Positions 5,609 to 13,093 of a stretch of 15,981 bases of DNA are shown piece by piece. Every line of letters begins with the position of its first letter. Positions within the stretch are counted from its first letter, which is position 1. The position numbers were made by a program, and so were the translations under genes. The notes below the pieces were generated by a model that was not told the origin of the DNA, ran no database searches, and was given only the letters and a program-made list of their open reading frames with translations. Location of the stretch: the NCBI GenBank assembly GCA_016929795.1, contig JAFGIA010000190.1, forward strand, positions 1 to 15,981, written 5' to 3'. Source of the stretch: Anaerolineae bacterium. GTDB lineage: Bacteria; Chloroflexota; Anaerolineae; JAAYZQ01.

Positions 5609-7984
5609 ATGGGACGAGGAAATGGTCGCATCGCGCGGCTCAAAGAGGCGTACAACAAGGCAGAGCCGTCGCTGTCGTTGGAACGGGCACTGCTGTTTAC
5701 GGAATCGGACAGGGAGACGGGGGGGCAGCCGCTGATCCTGCGGCGGGCGAAGGCGTTCGCGCGTATCTGCGAGATGCTGCCGGTGGTGATCTTTGACGAT
5801 GAGCTGATCGTGGGCACGCCGGGCATGGCGCGGCGGCCGGCGTGCATCAATCCCGAGGTGTCGTGGAAGTGGGTCGAGGAGGAGCTGGACCGGCTCGAGG
5901 TGCGTGCGCAGGACCCATACCGGGTCACGGCGGAGCAGAGGGAAGAACTGCAAAAGACAATCTTTCCCTATTGGCACGGGCGGTCGCTGGAAGAGGCATA
6001 CCTGTCGCGGCTGCCGGAGGAAACGTTTCGGGTGACGGTGGACACAGGGGTAGTGGACAACGACTCGAAGTGGCGTGCCTATGTGGGTGAGATCACGCCC
6101 GATTACCAGGACGTCATTTTCAGAAAAGGGTTCGCCGGAATCCGGAACGAGGCGATGGAGCGGCTGGCGGGGCTCGAGCCGACGTCGGCGGAAAAGATAC
6201 GAAGGATCGACTTTTACCGGTCGGCGATCGTAACCGGTGATGCAATCATCCGCCTAGGTGAGCGGTACGCGGAAGAAGCAGAGCGTCTGGCAGCAGCCGA
6301 GGGCGACCCGGTCAGAAGAGAAGAGTTGCTGCAGATCGCAAAAGTGTGCCGCTGGGTGCCGGCGAATCCGCCACGGAGCTTTTGGGAAGCAAGCCAGATG
6401 GTGTGGTTCGTGCAAGTGGGGCGGGTGATCGCCGAGAATGCGGTGGCGCTCAACCTGGGGCGGTTCGACCAGTACATGTGCCCGTATTATGAGCGGGACG
6501 TGGCAGCGGGGGTCCTCACGCAGGAAGAGGCGCAGGATCTGATCGAGTGCTTGTGGATCAAGCTGTCGGAGTGGGTGTGGGCCATCTCGACGAACACGGC
6601 GCGCTACTTTGCCGGCTATTGCTCGTTTCAGAACCTGACGGTGGGTGGGAGAAAAAGAGATGGGATGGATGGGACCAATCCGCTCTCGACGATGTGCCTG
6701 CATGCGACGGCGAACGCGCGGACGCACCAGCCAGGGCTGAGTGTGCGCATCCACCCCAACTGCCCGGACGAGTTCCTGATGGAGGTATGCCGGCTGATCC
6801 AAGTCGGCACGGGCTTTCCGGCCGTGCACAACGATAGAACGGGCGCGGCGATGCTGCTGACGGCAGGCCTGTCGCCGGAGGATGCGCGAGACTGGAATAA
6901 TTGCGGATGCGTGGTGCCGCACTTTCGGAAGGTGGGCGAGTGGACATCGGCGGCGAACATCAACCTGGGGTCGGCGATCGAGTTTGCATTGAACGATGGG
7001 CGGGGACAGCTCGATGGAGTGGTGCGCGGGTTGCGCACCGGCGATCCCGCGTGGTTCGAGTCGTTCGAGCAGTTCAAGGGCGCGTACTATGCACAGCTCG
7101 CATATCTGATCAAGCAGGCGGTGATGGCGACCGTCACTGCGCAGTCGGTGCACGCCGAGATGGCGCCGCGGCCTTTCCTATCGACGTTGGTCGACGGGTG
7201 CATGGAGAAGGGACGGGACCTGAGCCACGGCGGGGCGCAGTATAATGTCGGGCCGGTGCTGACGGGAATCGGCGTGGCGGACGCAGCGAACTCGTTTGCG
7301 GTGGTTGAGAAGTTGGTGTTCAAGGACAAGTCGGTCACGATGGAAGCGCTGTGCGAGGCGCTGGACAGAAACTGGGAGGGACACGAGGCGCTGAGGGCGA
7401 TGGTGCTCAAGTGCCCCAAGTATGGCAACGACGACGATGTTGTCGACCGGTTCGCTGTCGAGATCAGTGACTTTTACCACCGCGAGATCCGCAAGTATGA
7501 CGACTATTTCGGCCAACCATTCAACTCGGCCTTTATGGGTATCTCGAACTATCTCCCGGCAGGGGCGGTGGTGGGGGCTACGCCTGACGGACGGTTCGCC
7601 GGAACACCGCTCACAGAGGGATGCTCGCCACACACGGGGACGGACGTGACGAGCCCGACGGCGGCGATGAAATCGGTGGCTAAAATCAACCACGAGAGCC
7701 ACGCCGGTGGGACACTGCTGAACATCAAGCTTTCGCCAGACGCGTTGAAAAGTGACCGGGATCTGAGAAATCTGGCGGCGCTGATCCGCGCATACTTTGA
7801 GTTGGGCGCATTTCACGTACAGTTCAACGTGATCTCGGGGGATACACTGCGTGCGGCACAGGCACGACCGGAGGAGTACCGTGACCTGCTGGTGCGGGTG
7901 GCGGGGTACAGCACGCGGTTTGTGACACTGTCGCAGGAGGTACAGGACGCGATCATTGCGCGGACGACGTATGAGCGGTTATAG
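5609..7984 (+). CDS. Glycyl radical enzyme of unassigned clade with atypical GCVVP active site
   Basis: This full-length (791-residue) member of the pyruvate formate-lyase-like glycyl radical enzymes has the N-terminal PFL-type domain and the C-terminal radical loop RVAGYS with Gly766. The finger-loop thiyl cysteine is Cys434 in CGCVVP; Cys432 lies two residues earlier. In dehydratase, C-N lyase and decarboxylase GREs the residue two after the cysteine is Glu, a catalytic acid/base. Here it is Val436. In addition, Glu161 (VGEITPDY) sits where the neighbouring HypD has His158 (SPGH). These changes argue against choline lyase, glycerol/propanediol dehydratase or hydroxyproline dehydratase activity; the reaction is unknown. 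GGGAGGA lies five bases before the ATG. An imperfect inverted repeat centred at 5561 lies upstream. The activase gene follows after 6 bp. Such enzymes are cytoplasmic and destroyed by oxygen once activated. Confidence 0.93.
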   Translation: MGRGNGRIARLKEAYNKAEPSLSLERALLFTESDRETGGQPLILRRAKAFARICEMLPVVIFDDELIVGTPGMARRPACINPEVSWKWVEEELDRLEVRAQDPYRVTAEQREELQKTIFPYWHGRSLEEAYLSRLPEETFRVTVDTGVVDNDSKWRAYVGEITPDYQDVIFRKGFAGIRNEAMERLAGLEPTSAEKIRRIDFYRSAIVTGDAIIRLGERYAEEAERLAAAEGDPVRREELLQIAKVCRWVPANPPRSFWEASQMVWFVQVGRVIAENAVALNLGRFDQYMCPYYERDVAAGVLTQEEAQDLIECLWIKLSEWVWAISTNTARYFAGYCSFQNLTVGGRKRDGMDGTNPLSTMCLHATANARTHQPGLSVRIHPNCPDEFLMEVCRLIQVGTGFPAVHNDRTGAAMLLTAGLSPEDARDWNNCGCVVPHFRKVGEWTSAANINLGSAIEFALNDGRGQLDGVVRGLRTGDPAWFESFEQFKGAYYAQLAYLIKQAVMATVTAQSVHAEMAPRPFLSTLVDGCMEKGRDLSHGGAQYNVGPVLTGIGVADAANSFAVVEKLVFKDKSVTMEALCEALDRNWEGHEALRAMVLKCPKYGNDDDVVDRFAVEISDFYHREIRKYDDYFGQPFNSAFMGISNYLPAGAVVGATPDGRFAGTPLTEGCSPHTGTDVTSPTAAMKSVAKINHESHAGGTLLNIKLSPDALKSDRDLRNLAALIRAYFELGAFHVQFNVISGDTLRAAQARPEEYRDLLVRVAGYSTRFVTLSQEVQDAIIARTTYERL

Positions 7985-7990
7985 CGTGCG

Positions 7991-8956
7991 ATGTGGCCTG
8001 TGAGTGACAATACGGTGGGCGCGGCAGCCCAGCGCGACGAGACAGAGGGGGTTGTTTTCGAAATCCAGCGCTGGTCGGGCAACGACGGACCGGGCATCCG
8101 CACGGTCGTCTTTTTCAAGGGGTGCCCGCTGCGCTGCGCTTGGTGCTGCAACCCCGAGTCGTGGTTGAGAGATCCACAGATCGCGTTTTTTGCGAGCCGA
8201 TGCAAGCAGTGCGGGCAGTGCAAGGAGGTGTGCCCACAAGTGCGTGAGGGCGACACGTGGGACGAGGTGACGATGAAAGCGGCGTCCTGCAGCGCGTGTG
8301 GGCAGTGCGTGGAGGTTTGTGCGGCGGGAGCACGCGAGCTAATGGGACGGCGAATGACGGTCACCGATGTGCTGGAGACCATCGAAAAAGACAGGGTTTT
8401 CTATCGGCAGTCGGGCGGCGGGGTGACGTTCTCAGGTGGGGAGGCACTGGCGCAGGCAGGGTTTGTCAGGGAACTCGTGGATGTATGCTGGGTGCGCGGG
8501 ATCGCGATGGTGCTGGAGACGAGCGGCTACTTTTCGTGGGACGCGGCGAGTGAGATCCTGGCGCGGATGGATCTAATTTTCCTCGATTTGAAGCACATGG
8601 ACTCTGTCGTCCACCAACGCCTGACGGGCCGTGATAACAGGATCATCCTGGAGAACGCAGTGCGCATCGCGAGCCAGGGCTGGCCCCTCGTGATCCGAGT
8701 GCCACTCGTGCCGGGGATGAACGACGGTGTGGAGAACCTGGAGGCGACAGCAGAGTTCGTGGCGTGCCGCCTGGACGGGGCATTGGGGGTAGAGATCCTG
8801 CCGTACCACAGCCTGGGGCAGGCCAAGTTCGCGGCGTTGGGAATGGCGTATGGGCTGAGTGAGCTAGATCCCCCGCAGGCGGAAGCGGTGGAGAGGGCGC
8901 GGGAGGTGTTTCGGAGAAGAGGGGTCATTCATTGTTCAGCCTCCAAGTCCGTGTAG
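7991..8956 (+). CDS. Glycyl radical enzyme activating enzyme (radical SAM)
   Basis: A 321-residue radical-SAM activase that abstracts a hydrogen from the glycine of a partner GRE using S-adenosylmethionine. The SAM-binding 4Fe-4S cluster is held by Cys45, Cys49 and Cys52 (C-x3-C-x2-C in KGCPLRCAWCC), preceded by the typical DGPGIRTVVFFKGC. An inserted ferredoxin-like domain has two further four-cysteine sets: Cys71, 74, 77, 81 and Cys100, 103, 106, 110. That layout is standard for activases of the dehydratase/decarboxylase-type GREs; the PFL activase itself lacks it. The SGGEAL motif for SAM binding follows near residue 145. The gene starts 6 bp after GRE1 without a clear ribosome binding site, so translation is probably coupled. 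A GTG at 8000 is an alternative start. It is the only activase in the window and may also serve HypD, which converges on it from the other side. Confidence 0.93.
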   Translation: MWPVSDNTVGAAAQRDETEGVVFEIQRWSGNDGPGIRTVVFFKGCPLRCAWCCNPESWLRDPQIAFFASRCKQCGQCKEVCPQVREGDTWDEVTMKAASCSACGQCVEVCAAGARELMGRRMTVTDVLETIEKDRVFYRQSGGGVTFSGGEALAQAGFVRELVDVCWVRGIAMVLETSGYFSWDAASEILARMDLIFLDLKHMDSVVHQRLTGRDNRIILENAVRIASQGWPLVIRVPLVPGMNDGVENLEATAEFVACRLDGALGVEILPYHSLGQAKFAALGMAYGLSELDPPQAEAVERAREVFRRRGVIHCSASKSV

Positions 8957-8991
8957 CTCCGGAGGACTGTCACCGATCTTGGACCAACCAC

Positions 8992-9028
8992 AAAAAGCAG
9001 CAAGCAGCAAGCCTTGCTGCTTGCTGCT
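8992..9028 (-). terminator. Strong hairpin terminator of the hypD transcript, between convergent genes
   Basis: AGCAGCAAGCAGCAAG (8996-9011) and its exact reverse complement (9013-9028) form a long stem with a tiny loop. On the minus strand it is followed by TTTTT (8996-8992), the rho-independent form for hypD, whose TAG stop (9029-9027) overlaps the stem. On the plus strand only AAAATC follows, so for the activase transcript it would be a stem without a T-run. Confidence 0.85.
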
Positions 9029-11393
9029 AAAATCTAGTGTGCTCGGTCCGGGTGATGATCTCATCCTGCAGCGCCCGCCCCAGGTCGCAGAAGTAGTCGC
9101 TATAGCCGGCGACGCGGACGATGAGGTCGCGGTATTGGCCGGGGTCGCGCTGGGCAGCACGCAGGGTGGCGGCGTCGACGACGTTGAATTGGACGTGGTG
9201 CCCGTCCAGGCGAAAATAGGTGCGCACGAGTTGGACCAGGTGGTCGAGGCCGGCGTCGTCGGCCAGGATCTGGGGGGTGAACTTTTGGTTGAGGAGCGTG
9301 CCGCCGGTGCGGGCGTGGTCCATCTTGGCTGCCGACTTGAGCACGGCCGTCGGCCCGTGGCGGTCGGCGCCCTGGACGGGCGAGATGCCCTCCGACAGGG
9401 GGGTGCCGGCGCGGCGACCGTCAGGTGTGGCGCCGCACACGGAGCCAAAGTAGACGTGGCACGTGGTGGGCAGCAGGTTGACGTGGTAGTGGCCCCCCCG
9501 GGTGTTGGGGCGGCCTTCGACGGCCTCGTAGTATGCTTCGAATACCTGACGCATGATGTCGTCAGCGCGGTCGTCGTCATTGCCATAGCGGGGGGTACGG
9601 TTCAGCAGCGCCTGGCGTAATCCTTCCTGCCCCTCGAAATCGGCGTCGAGGGCGTCGAGTAGATCCGCCATGGTCATCGTACCCTGGTCGAACACGTGGT
9701 GTTTGATGGCAGACAACGCATCGGCCATGGTGCCCAGGCCAACGCCCTGGATGTAGCTGGTGTTGTAGCGCGCGCCGCCGTCGTGATAGTCGCGGCCGTT
9801 GGCAATGCAGTCGTCAGTCAGGAGTGACAGGAAGGGGGCGGGCATGTGGGCGGCGTAGAGGCGCTCGATCACGTTGTTCCCGCGCACCTTGACGTCGACG
9901 AGGTATCCGAGCTGGGCGCGGTAGGCGTCCAGCAACTGGTCAAGGGTCTCAAAGGTCCGCGGGTCCGGCGTCTCGATTCCCACGCGCTGCCCGGTACGCG
10001 CATCGATGCCGCAGTGGAGCGCGAGCTCGAGCACTTTTGGCATGTTGAAGTAGCCAGTCAGGTTATAGTTCTCTTTGCCGAACGCTCCCACCTCGACGCA
10101 CCCACTCGATCCTCCATCACGTGCGTCGGATACAGACTTGCCCATGCGCACCAGTTCGTGCACGATCAGGTCGCTGTTGAACACCGACGGCTGGCCAAAG
10201 CCAGTGCGGATGATGCGCGCGGCGCGCTTGATGAACCGGTCCGGGTTCTTTTTGCTGACCTGGATCGACGAGCTGGGCTGGAGCAGGCGCATCTCTTCGA
10301 TGACGTCGAGGATGAGGTAGGTGATGTCGTTGACGCCGTCAGACCCGTTGGTGCACTGGCCGCCGACATTGATCTGGGCGAAATCGGTGTAGGTGCTGCT
10401 CTCGGCGGCGGTGACGCCCACCTTGGGTGGGGCGGGCTGGTTGTTGAATTTGATCCAGAAGCAGTGGAGCAGCTCGCGCGTCTGCTCCTCGGTCAAGGTC
10501 CCGTCCTCGAGGCCGCACCGGTAAAAGGGATAGAGGTGTTGGTCGAGCTTGCCCGGGCAGAAGGCGTCCCACGGGTTGAGCTCGGTCGTGACGCCGAGGT
10601 GGACGAACCAGTAGGCCTGGAGCGCCTCCCAGAAATCGCGCGGCGCGTGGGCGGGGACGTGGTCGCACACCGCGGCGATGCGGAGCAGCTCCGCCTGGCG
10701 CAGGGGGTCGGGCTCTTGCTGGACAAGGGCGCGGGCGCGGTGGGCGTGGCGCTGTGCAAAGTGGACGACCGCCTGGGCGACGATGCGCATCGCTTTGAGC
10801 TGCTCGTGTTTGGCGTAGGCACCGGGGTCGTGCAGGTGGTCGAGGCGGGTGATGGATGCGTCGATGTCGGCGATGAAATCGAGCATGCCGTGGTGATAGA
10901 TCTTGTCATCGAGCACGGTGTGGCCCGGGGAACGCTGCTCCATGAACTCGGTAAAGACACCGGCCTCGTAGGCGGCGAGCCACTCGGGTGTCATGTGGGT
11001 AAAGAGGCGCTCGCGCATGGTGCGGCCACGCCAGAAGGGGATGATGCTTTCCTCGTACACCATGCGCGCCTCGGGGCTGACCTTGAAAGGAATTTTCTCG
11101 CGCGAGTCGAGGAGGTCGAGGTCGTCGAGGGTGTGACAGCAGAGCTCGGGGTAGGTGGGCGTGGCCTTGGGGGCGGGCCCCTTTTCACCGACGATCAGCT
11201 CGCCGTCGCCGAGGTAGATGGTCTTGTGCTCCATCAGGTGGCGGAAGGCGAGGGCGCGGCGCACGGGCTCGGACCAGAGGCCACGGTCGTCACGGTAGAA
11301 CTCGGTCATCAGCTCGGCGCGCTCGGTGGAGATGCGCGGCACGGCGTCCAGGCTTTGCTGTCTGAGTCGAGTGACTCGGTCGGTGATTGGCAT
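9027..11393 (-). CDS. hypD: trans-4-hydroxy-L-proline dehydratase (glycyl radical enzyme)
   Basis: A 788-residue GRE that closely follows the characterised Clostridioides difficile HypD along its whole length. Signatures include ELCCHT (about 83-88), TPEWLAAYEAG with the SPGH motif (His158), NPWDAF, FNNQPAPPKVG, SSTYTDFA, SGCVEVGAFGKE with thiyl Cys432 and catalytic Glu434, LTGYFN, LLPTTCH, and the radical loop RVAGYSD with Gly763. All key positions are shifted by exactly two from the clostridial enzyme (Cys434, Glu436, His160, Gly765 there). HypD removes water from trans-4-hydroxy-L-proline to give 1-pyrroline-5-carboxylate, which a separate reductase turns to proline; no such reductase is in the window. 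GGGAGG lies eight bases before the ATG. The gene follows the aminotransferase gene by 108 bp on the same strand and probably shares its transcript. The symbol is not the hydrogenase-maturation hypD. Confidence 0.93.
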   Translation of the reverse strand: MPITDRVTRLRQQSLDAVPRISTERAELMTEFYRDDRGLWSEPVRRALAFRHLMEHKTIYLGDGELIVGEKGPAPKATPTYPELCCHTLDDLDLLDSREKIPFKVSPEARMVYEESIIPFWRGRTMRERLFTHMTPEWLAAYEAGVFTEFMEQRSPGHTVLDDKIYHHGMLDFIADIDASITRLDHLHDPGAYAKHEQLKAMRIVAQAVVHFAQRHAHRARALVQQEPDPLRQAELLRIAAVCDHVPAHAPRDFWEALQAYWFVHLGVTTELNPWDAFCPGKLDQHLYPFYRCGLEDGTLTEEQTRELLHCFWIKFNNQPAPPKVGVTAAESSTYTDFAQINVGGQCTNGSDGVNDITYLILDVIEEMRLLQPSSSIQVSKKNPDRFIKRAARIIRTGFGQPSVFNSDLIVHELVRMGKSVSDARDGGSSGCVEVGAFGKENYNLTGYFNMPKVLELALHCGIDARTGQRVGIETPDPRTFETLDQLLDAYRAQLGYLVDVKVRGNNVIERLYAAHMPAPFLSLLTDDCIANGRDYHDGGARYNTSYIQGVGLGTMADALSAIKHHVFDQGTMTMADLLDALDADFEGQEGLRQALLNRTPRYGNDDDRADDIMRQVFEAYYEAVEGRPNTRGGHYHVNLLPTTCHVYFGSVCGATPDGRRAGTPLSEGISPVQGADRHGPTAVLKSAAKMDHARTGGTLLNQKFTPQILADDAGLDHLVQLVRTYFRLDGHHVQFNVVDAATLRAAQRDPGQYRDLIVRVAGYSDYFCDLGRALQDEIITRTEHTRF

Positions 11394-11501
11394 TGATTCG
11401 GCCTCCCATTGTCTTGGCGCAAGCTCGGGTGGATAATTGATGTCGGTCCCCGGTTCGCAAGCTATCCTTGGCTTTGCCTTCTATACAACCCAGGTCAGAA
11501 C

Positions 11502-12923
11502 CTACGAAGGTCGGGCTTGCCCTGACGTCAGATACGGCTTGATGCGGCGCGCGGCATGGCGACAGGCCTGCTCGAGAAAGGCCATATCATCTTCCGTGTG
11601 CGCCGTGGAGACGGCGCCGTGGCTGTGCAGCATAAACACATCTTCCAGGAGCAATACCAGATCGAGTACCTTCTGACTCAGGGTTACGTCGCACACGGCC
11701 GGGTTGCAACAATCCTCGGGCAGCGTCGGCCGCCTTCCTTCCTGATAGGGGAAGTGGAGCATGAACAACGAGCTGCCGGGCAGCACGCCCTCGCCCCCCC
11801 CGGTGCACACGGCATGGATTCCCTCTTGCCGGAACGTGTCTTCAAAGATCTGACGCGTGCGTGCGCCCAATTGTGCCAGCCGTGGATAGATCTCGTGCTC
11901 GTGCTCTACGAGGTAGTTCATGGCGGTGCGTGCGGCGAGCATGGAGATGGGGTGGGCAGAATAGGTGCCGCCGGAGAACTGAACCTGAGATCTCCCATTC
12001 CTAGCTACTAACTTGAGCACATCAGAGCGCCCTGCCACCGCCGCCACCGGCATGCCCCCTCCGATGCTTTTGCCATAACTCGTCAGGTCGGGCTGGATAC
12101 CATACACAGCACCCAGGTTGCCCGCCCGGAAGCGAAAACCGGCAATCACCTCGTCAAAGACGAGCACCACGCCATACTGCGCGGTCAATTCGCGGGCCGT
12201 CTGGAGGTATTCTTGGCTGGCGGCCATGTTGCCGCCCACACCCATAAAGGGCTCGACGATAAAGCAAGCGAGTTGGTCGCCATACTCGCGAAAGTGGTCT
12301 GTGAGCCGTTGCGGATCGTTAAAGTTGCTGACTATGACCCGGTCGGTTACCCCTGCCGGCACGCCTGCCGACTCGACTTTTTGAAATCCCAAATCCTCAG
12401 CGACAAAGTGGATGCCCTTCAACGCCCAGGGTTGGGCGCCGTGCCAGCCGCCGCCGACTTTCATGACCATCCGCCGGCCCGTGTAGGCACGGCTGAGCAT
12501 AATGGCGTACATCGTGCACAGTGTGCCGCTGGTGGTAAAGCGTACCTTTTCGGCGCCTGTCTGCCGGCATAGGATCTCGGCTGTCTCGATCTGGATCTCG
12601 TCGGTAAAGCCGGTCTGCAGACCCCAATGCTCTTCGAATGCGCGGGCCAGCGGCTCGGTGATTGGCCTTGGGTTGTGGCCAAGTACATTGGCGAGGTGAC
12701 CCTGCCAGAAGTCGAGGATACGGTGTTGGTCGACGTCCTCGATCCACGCACCGCGGCTGGTGACGATGCGAGGCGGAAAGGGTTCGATCAGGCGCAGCGT
12801 ATGACTGCCGCCATCGACCATCGACTGTTGGGCACGCTCGTGGAATTGTCTCGACTTGGGAGAATACGCCGCATACTCCTCAAACAGCTCGGCCAACAAC
12901 CGGCTGTAATCTCTATCTATCAC
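11502..12923 (-). CDS. Class III aminotransferase, glutamate-1-semialdehyde aminomutase-like
   Basis: A 473-residue PLP enzyme of fold type I. The cofactor lysine is Lys285 in TSYGKSIGGGMPVAAVAG, preceded by the metal/PLP-handling segment VLVFDEVIAGFR. The N-terminal part has the GSAM-like pattern GGSHTLRL, then GAWIEDVDQHRILDFWQGH, and an FTTSGTLCTMYA cofactor phosphate loop. It is longer than a biosynthetic HemL (about 430 residues), with an insert rich in cysteine (PEDCCNPAVCDVT, about 400-412). Together with its place beside hypD, this suggests a paralogue rather than the tetrapyrrole enzyme. Relatives include beta-amino-acid aminotransferases and amino-acid epimerases. The start is a GTG with a perfect AGGAGG five bases upstream; the nearby ATG is out of frame. 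A promoter-like pair and a 16-bp palindrome lie just upstream. Confidence 0.9.
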   Translation of the reverse strand: MIDRDYSRLLAELFEEYAAYSPKSRQFHERAQQSMVDGGSHTLRLIEPFPPRIVTSRGAWIEDVDQHRILDFWQGHLANVLGHNPRPITEPLARAFEEHWGLQTGFTDEIQIETAEILCRQTGAEKVRFTTSGTLCTMYAIMLSRAYTGRRMVMKVGGGWHGAQPWALKGIHFVAEDLGFQKVESAGVPAGVTDRVIVSNFNDPQRLTDHFREYGDQLACFIVEPFMGVGGNMAASQEYLQTARELTAQYGVVLVFDEVIAGFRFRAGNLGAVYGIQPDLTSYGKSIGGGMPVAAVAGRSDVLKLVARNGRSQVQFSGGTYSAHPISMLAARTAMNYLVEHEHEIYPRLAQLGARTRQIFEDTFRQEGIHAVCTGGGEGVLPGSSLFMLHFPYQEGRRPTLPEDCCNPAVCDVTLSQKVLDLVLLLEDVFMLHSHGAVSTAHTEDDMAFLEQACRHAARRIKPYLTSGQARPS

Positions 12924-12952
12924 GCCATCCTCCTCTTCTCGCCATCCTGCCG

Positions 12953-12968
12953 GGTTGTGTACACAACC
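12953..12968. promoter_or_regulatory. Perfect 16-bp palindrome, candidate operator of the aminotransferase-hypD transcript
   Basis: GGTTGTGTACACAACC is a perfect palindrome between the proposed promoter (12995-13023) and the ribosome binding site (12929-12934) of the aminotransferase gene, about 20-35 bases after the expected transcript start. The TTGT-n4-ACAA core is compatible with a GntR- or LacI-type dimeric repressor site, but no regulator gene is in the window. Confidence 0.55.
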
Positions 12969-12994
12969 GAGGAGCAGGGAACAAATCAGGCGCC

Positions 12995-13023
12995 ATTGTA
13001 TCCGATTTTGGGAGATTGCGCAA
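12995..13023 (-). promoter_or_regulatory. Possible promoter for the aminotransferase-hypD transcript
   Basis: Minus strand: TTGCGC (13023-13018), 17-bp spacer, TACAAT (13000-12995). The -10 is good, the -35 matches the consensus at only three of six positions. An expected start near 12988 would place the 16-bp palindrome in the early leader. Confidence 0.45.
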
Positions 13024-13049
13024 TCGTTCTATGGGGTGTGGATGGGGAA

Positions 13050-13087
13050 ATTGGCGGGCTGGCAGCTTGGAAGGTCAGCCTGCCAAT
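13050..13087 (-). terminator. Imperfect hairpin just after the murF-alr stop
   Basis: ATTGGCGGGCT (13050-13060) and AGCCTGCCAAT (13077-13087) pair with one mismatch around a 16-nt loop. It lies 7 bases beyond the stop of the minus-strand MurF-Alr gene (13094), the right place for a terminator, but only a short T-run follows, so it would be a weak one. Confidence 0.35.
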
Positions 13088-13093
13088 CCCAGA

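Noticed and set aside
6254..7153. 299-codon minus-strand open frame within GRE1
   Set aside because: Reverse frame of the GRE1 coding region; rich in Arg/His/Pro with no motif.
9846..11396. 516-codon plus-strand open frame opposite hypD
   Set aside because: It is the antisense shadow of the strongly supported hypD gene; its translation is low-complexity (V, D, L, G, E-rich) with no domain, as expected for the reverse frame of a GC-rich gene.
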